A stretch of DNA of 6,804 nucleotides from Verrucomicrobiota bacterium (GTDB lineage Bacteria; Verrucomicrobiota; Kiritimatiellia; JAAZAB01), in assembly GCA_018896395.1 (NCBI GenBank), contig JAHIMN010000074.1, positions 1 to 6,804 on the forward strand, in the 5' to 3' direction. Shown one piece after another: positions 5,905 through 6,804 of this stretch; positions within the stretch are counted from its first letter, which is position 1; each line of letters begins with the position of its first letter. The position numbers and the translations under genes are program-made. The notes under the pieces are model-generated. The model ran no database searches. It was not told the DNA's origin and saw nothing but the letters and a program-made list of their open reading frames with translations.

Positions 5905-6684
5905 ATGCTGACGAAACGTATTATTCCATGCCTGGATGTCCGGCGCGGCAAGGTCACCAAGGGAGTCCGGTTCCAAAACAACGTGGAACTGGGCGACCCG
6001 GTGGAGATGGCGGCGGCCTACAGCGAGGGCGGATGCGACGAGCTGGTGTTCTACGACATCACCGCCTCCGCCGAACACCGGCCCATTGACATCCAGATGG
6101 TCGCGGCCGTGGCCCGCGCCATCCACATACCTTTCACCGTCGGTGGCGGGATTACCAGTCTCGCCGATATGGCGCGCGTGCTCACGGCCGGCGCGGAAAA
6201 AATATCGCTGAACTCACTGGCCGTCCGGAACCCGGCCATCATTGCCGAGGGCGCCAAGGCCTTCGGCTCGCAATGCATCGTGCTGGGCATGGACCCGGTA
6301 AAAATGCCCGGCGACAAGCGTTTCCCCAGCGGCTATGAAATCACGATCCGCGGGTTCCGGGAACGCACGGGCCTGGATGCCCTCGCCTGGGCCCGGCGCG
6401 CGGAGGAACTGGGCGCCGGAGAAATTGTCGTCAACTCGGTGGATGCGGACGGCACCCGGCAGGGCTTTGAATTGACCCTGACGCGGCTGATTGCCACCCA
6501 GGTCCGCATCCCGGTCGTCGCTTCCGGCGGCGCCGGAACCCCCGACCACCTGGCAGCGGTATTCACAACCGGGTGCGCGGATGCCGCCATTATTGCCGGC
6601 ATGATTCATACGGGCGCCTACACGATCCGGCAGATCAAGGAGGCGCTGCTGGCCAAGCATATTCCGGTTCGGAAAAAATGGTAA
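5905..6684 (+). CDS. hisF: Imidazole glycerol phosphate synthase, cyclase subunit HisF
   Basis: Cytoplasmic TIM-barrel subunit that, with ammonia supplied by the glutaminase HisH, converts PRFAR into imidazole glycerol phosphate and AICAR, joining histidine and purine synthesis. The 259-residue length is normal. Catalytic Asp11 (PCLDV) and Asp130 (LGMD) are both in place. The ammonia-gate residues Arg5, Glu46, Lys99 and Glu167 fall at the same numbers as in Thermotoga HisF, which also confirms the ATG at 5905. Phosphate-binding loops are seen at VGGGI (79-83) and SGGAG (207-211). Residue 98 is Glu where Thermotoga has Asp. No Shine-Dalgarno is visible in the 12-base gap after the URO-D gene, so translation is probably coupled to it. 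No other his gene, including hisH, is in the window. Confidence 0.97.
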   Translation: MLTKRIIPCLDVRRGKVTKGVRFQNNVELGDPVEMAAAYSEGGCDELVFYDITASAEHRPIDIQMVAAVARAIHIPFTVGGGITSLADMARVLTAGAEKISLNSLAVRNPAIIAEGAKAFGSQCIVLGMDPVKMPGDKRFPSGYEITIRGFRERTGLDALAWARRAEELGAGEIVVNSVDADGTRQGFELTLTRLIATQVRIPVVASGGAGTPDHLAAVFTTGCADAAIIAGMIHTGAYTIRQIKEALLAKHIPVRKKW

Positions 6685-6706
6685 AACGCTGCGTCCCCGT
6701 GACTGC

Positions 6707-6740
6707 TCAGCGAATCCACCGCCGGCCGTTGGCGGGCTGA
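6707..6740 (+). terminator. Stem-loop after hisF, weak terminator candidate
   Basis: CCGCC (6719-6723) pairs with GGCGG (6731-6735) over a 7-base loop. TCAGC (6707-6711) pairs with GCTGA (6736-6740), leaving a seven-base bulge on the 5' side. It starts 22 bases after the hisF stop, as expected for a transcript end. No T-run follows (TCAAACG), so it is not a classic intrinsic terminator and may only stabilise the 3' end. Confidence 0.35.
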
Positions 6741-6772
6741 TCAAACGTATAAGAAACTTAAAAAAGAAAGCG

Positions 6773-6802
6773 TTGATTGCAAAGTCGGCATGCGCTTAAA
6801 TT
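6773..6802 (+). promoter_or_regulatory. Possible sigma70-type promoter at the right edge
   Basis: TTGATT (6773-6778) and TAAATT (6797-6802) are separated by 18 bases, each matching four of six consensus positions. They follow an A-rich stretch (6749-6770). The position, after the hisF stem-loop, would suit a promoter for a rightward gene beyond the window. A chance match cannot be excluded. Confidence 0.3.
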
Positions 6803-6804
6803 CT

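Overview
The window looks like a chromosomal fragment of a free-living, carbohydrate-degrading bacterium. The PVC group (Kiritimatiellota, Lentisphaerota or Verrucomicrobiota) is the most likely source. That is an inference from three things: a soluble trehalase/MGH1-type glycosidase, a divergent non-heme uroporphyrinogen-decarboxylase-family protein of a kind common in those phyla, and intergenic DNA rich in short tandem and palindromic repeats. No phage, plasmid, CRISPR, rRNA or tRNA signal was seen.

Layout: bases 1-4243 are read leftward. In transcription order they hold a 789-residue glycoside hydrolase (4243-1874), a chain of hairpins (1807-1630), a HAD-family sugar-phosphate phosphatase or phosphoglucomutase-like protein (1551-859), a repeat-filled gap with a striking 7-base tandem array (880-727), and the first 172 residues of a class II (fuculose/rhamnulose-type) aldolase (518-1, running off the left edge). 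Bases 4636-6684 are read rightward and hold a URO-D-family protein followed 12 bases later by hisF. The divergent gap 4244-4635 carries a scar: the last codons of a lost leftward gene, abutting a 44-base near-copy of the inside of the HAD gene.

The leftward genes fit together as sugar use: glycosidase, then phosphate handling, then aldol cleavage of a sugar phosphate. The actual sugar cannot be read from sequence. The rightward pair couples a putative one-carbon/corrinoid-type protein to histidine biosynthesis, which is unusual company for hisF. Sampled lines of the glycosidase have about 47-50% GC, against about 58-65% in the HAD and hisF genes, so the glycosidase may have a separate history.

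I do not see a clearly new multi-gene system. The points most worth a second look are the uninterrupted heptamer array that supplies the end of the HAD gene, the 44-base direct repeat bracketing the glycosidase, and the hairpin chain between the glycosidase and HAD genes.
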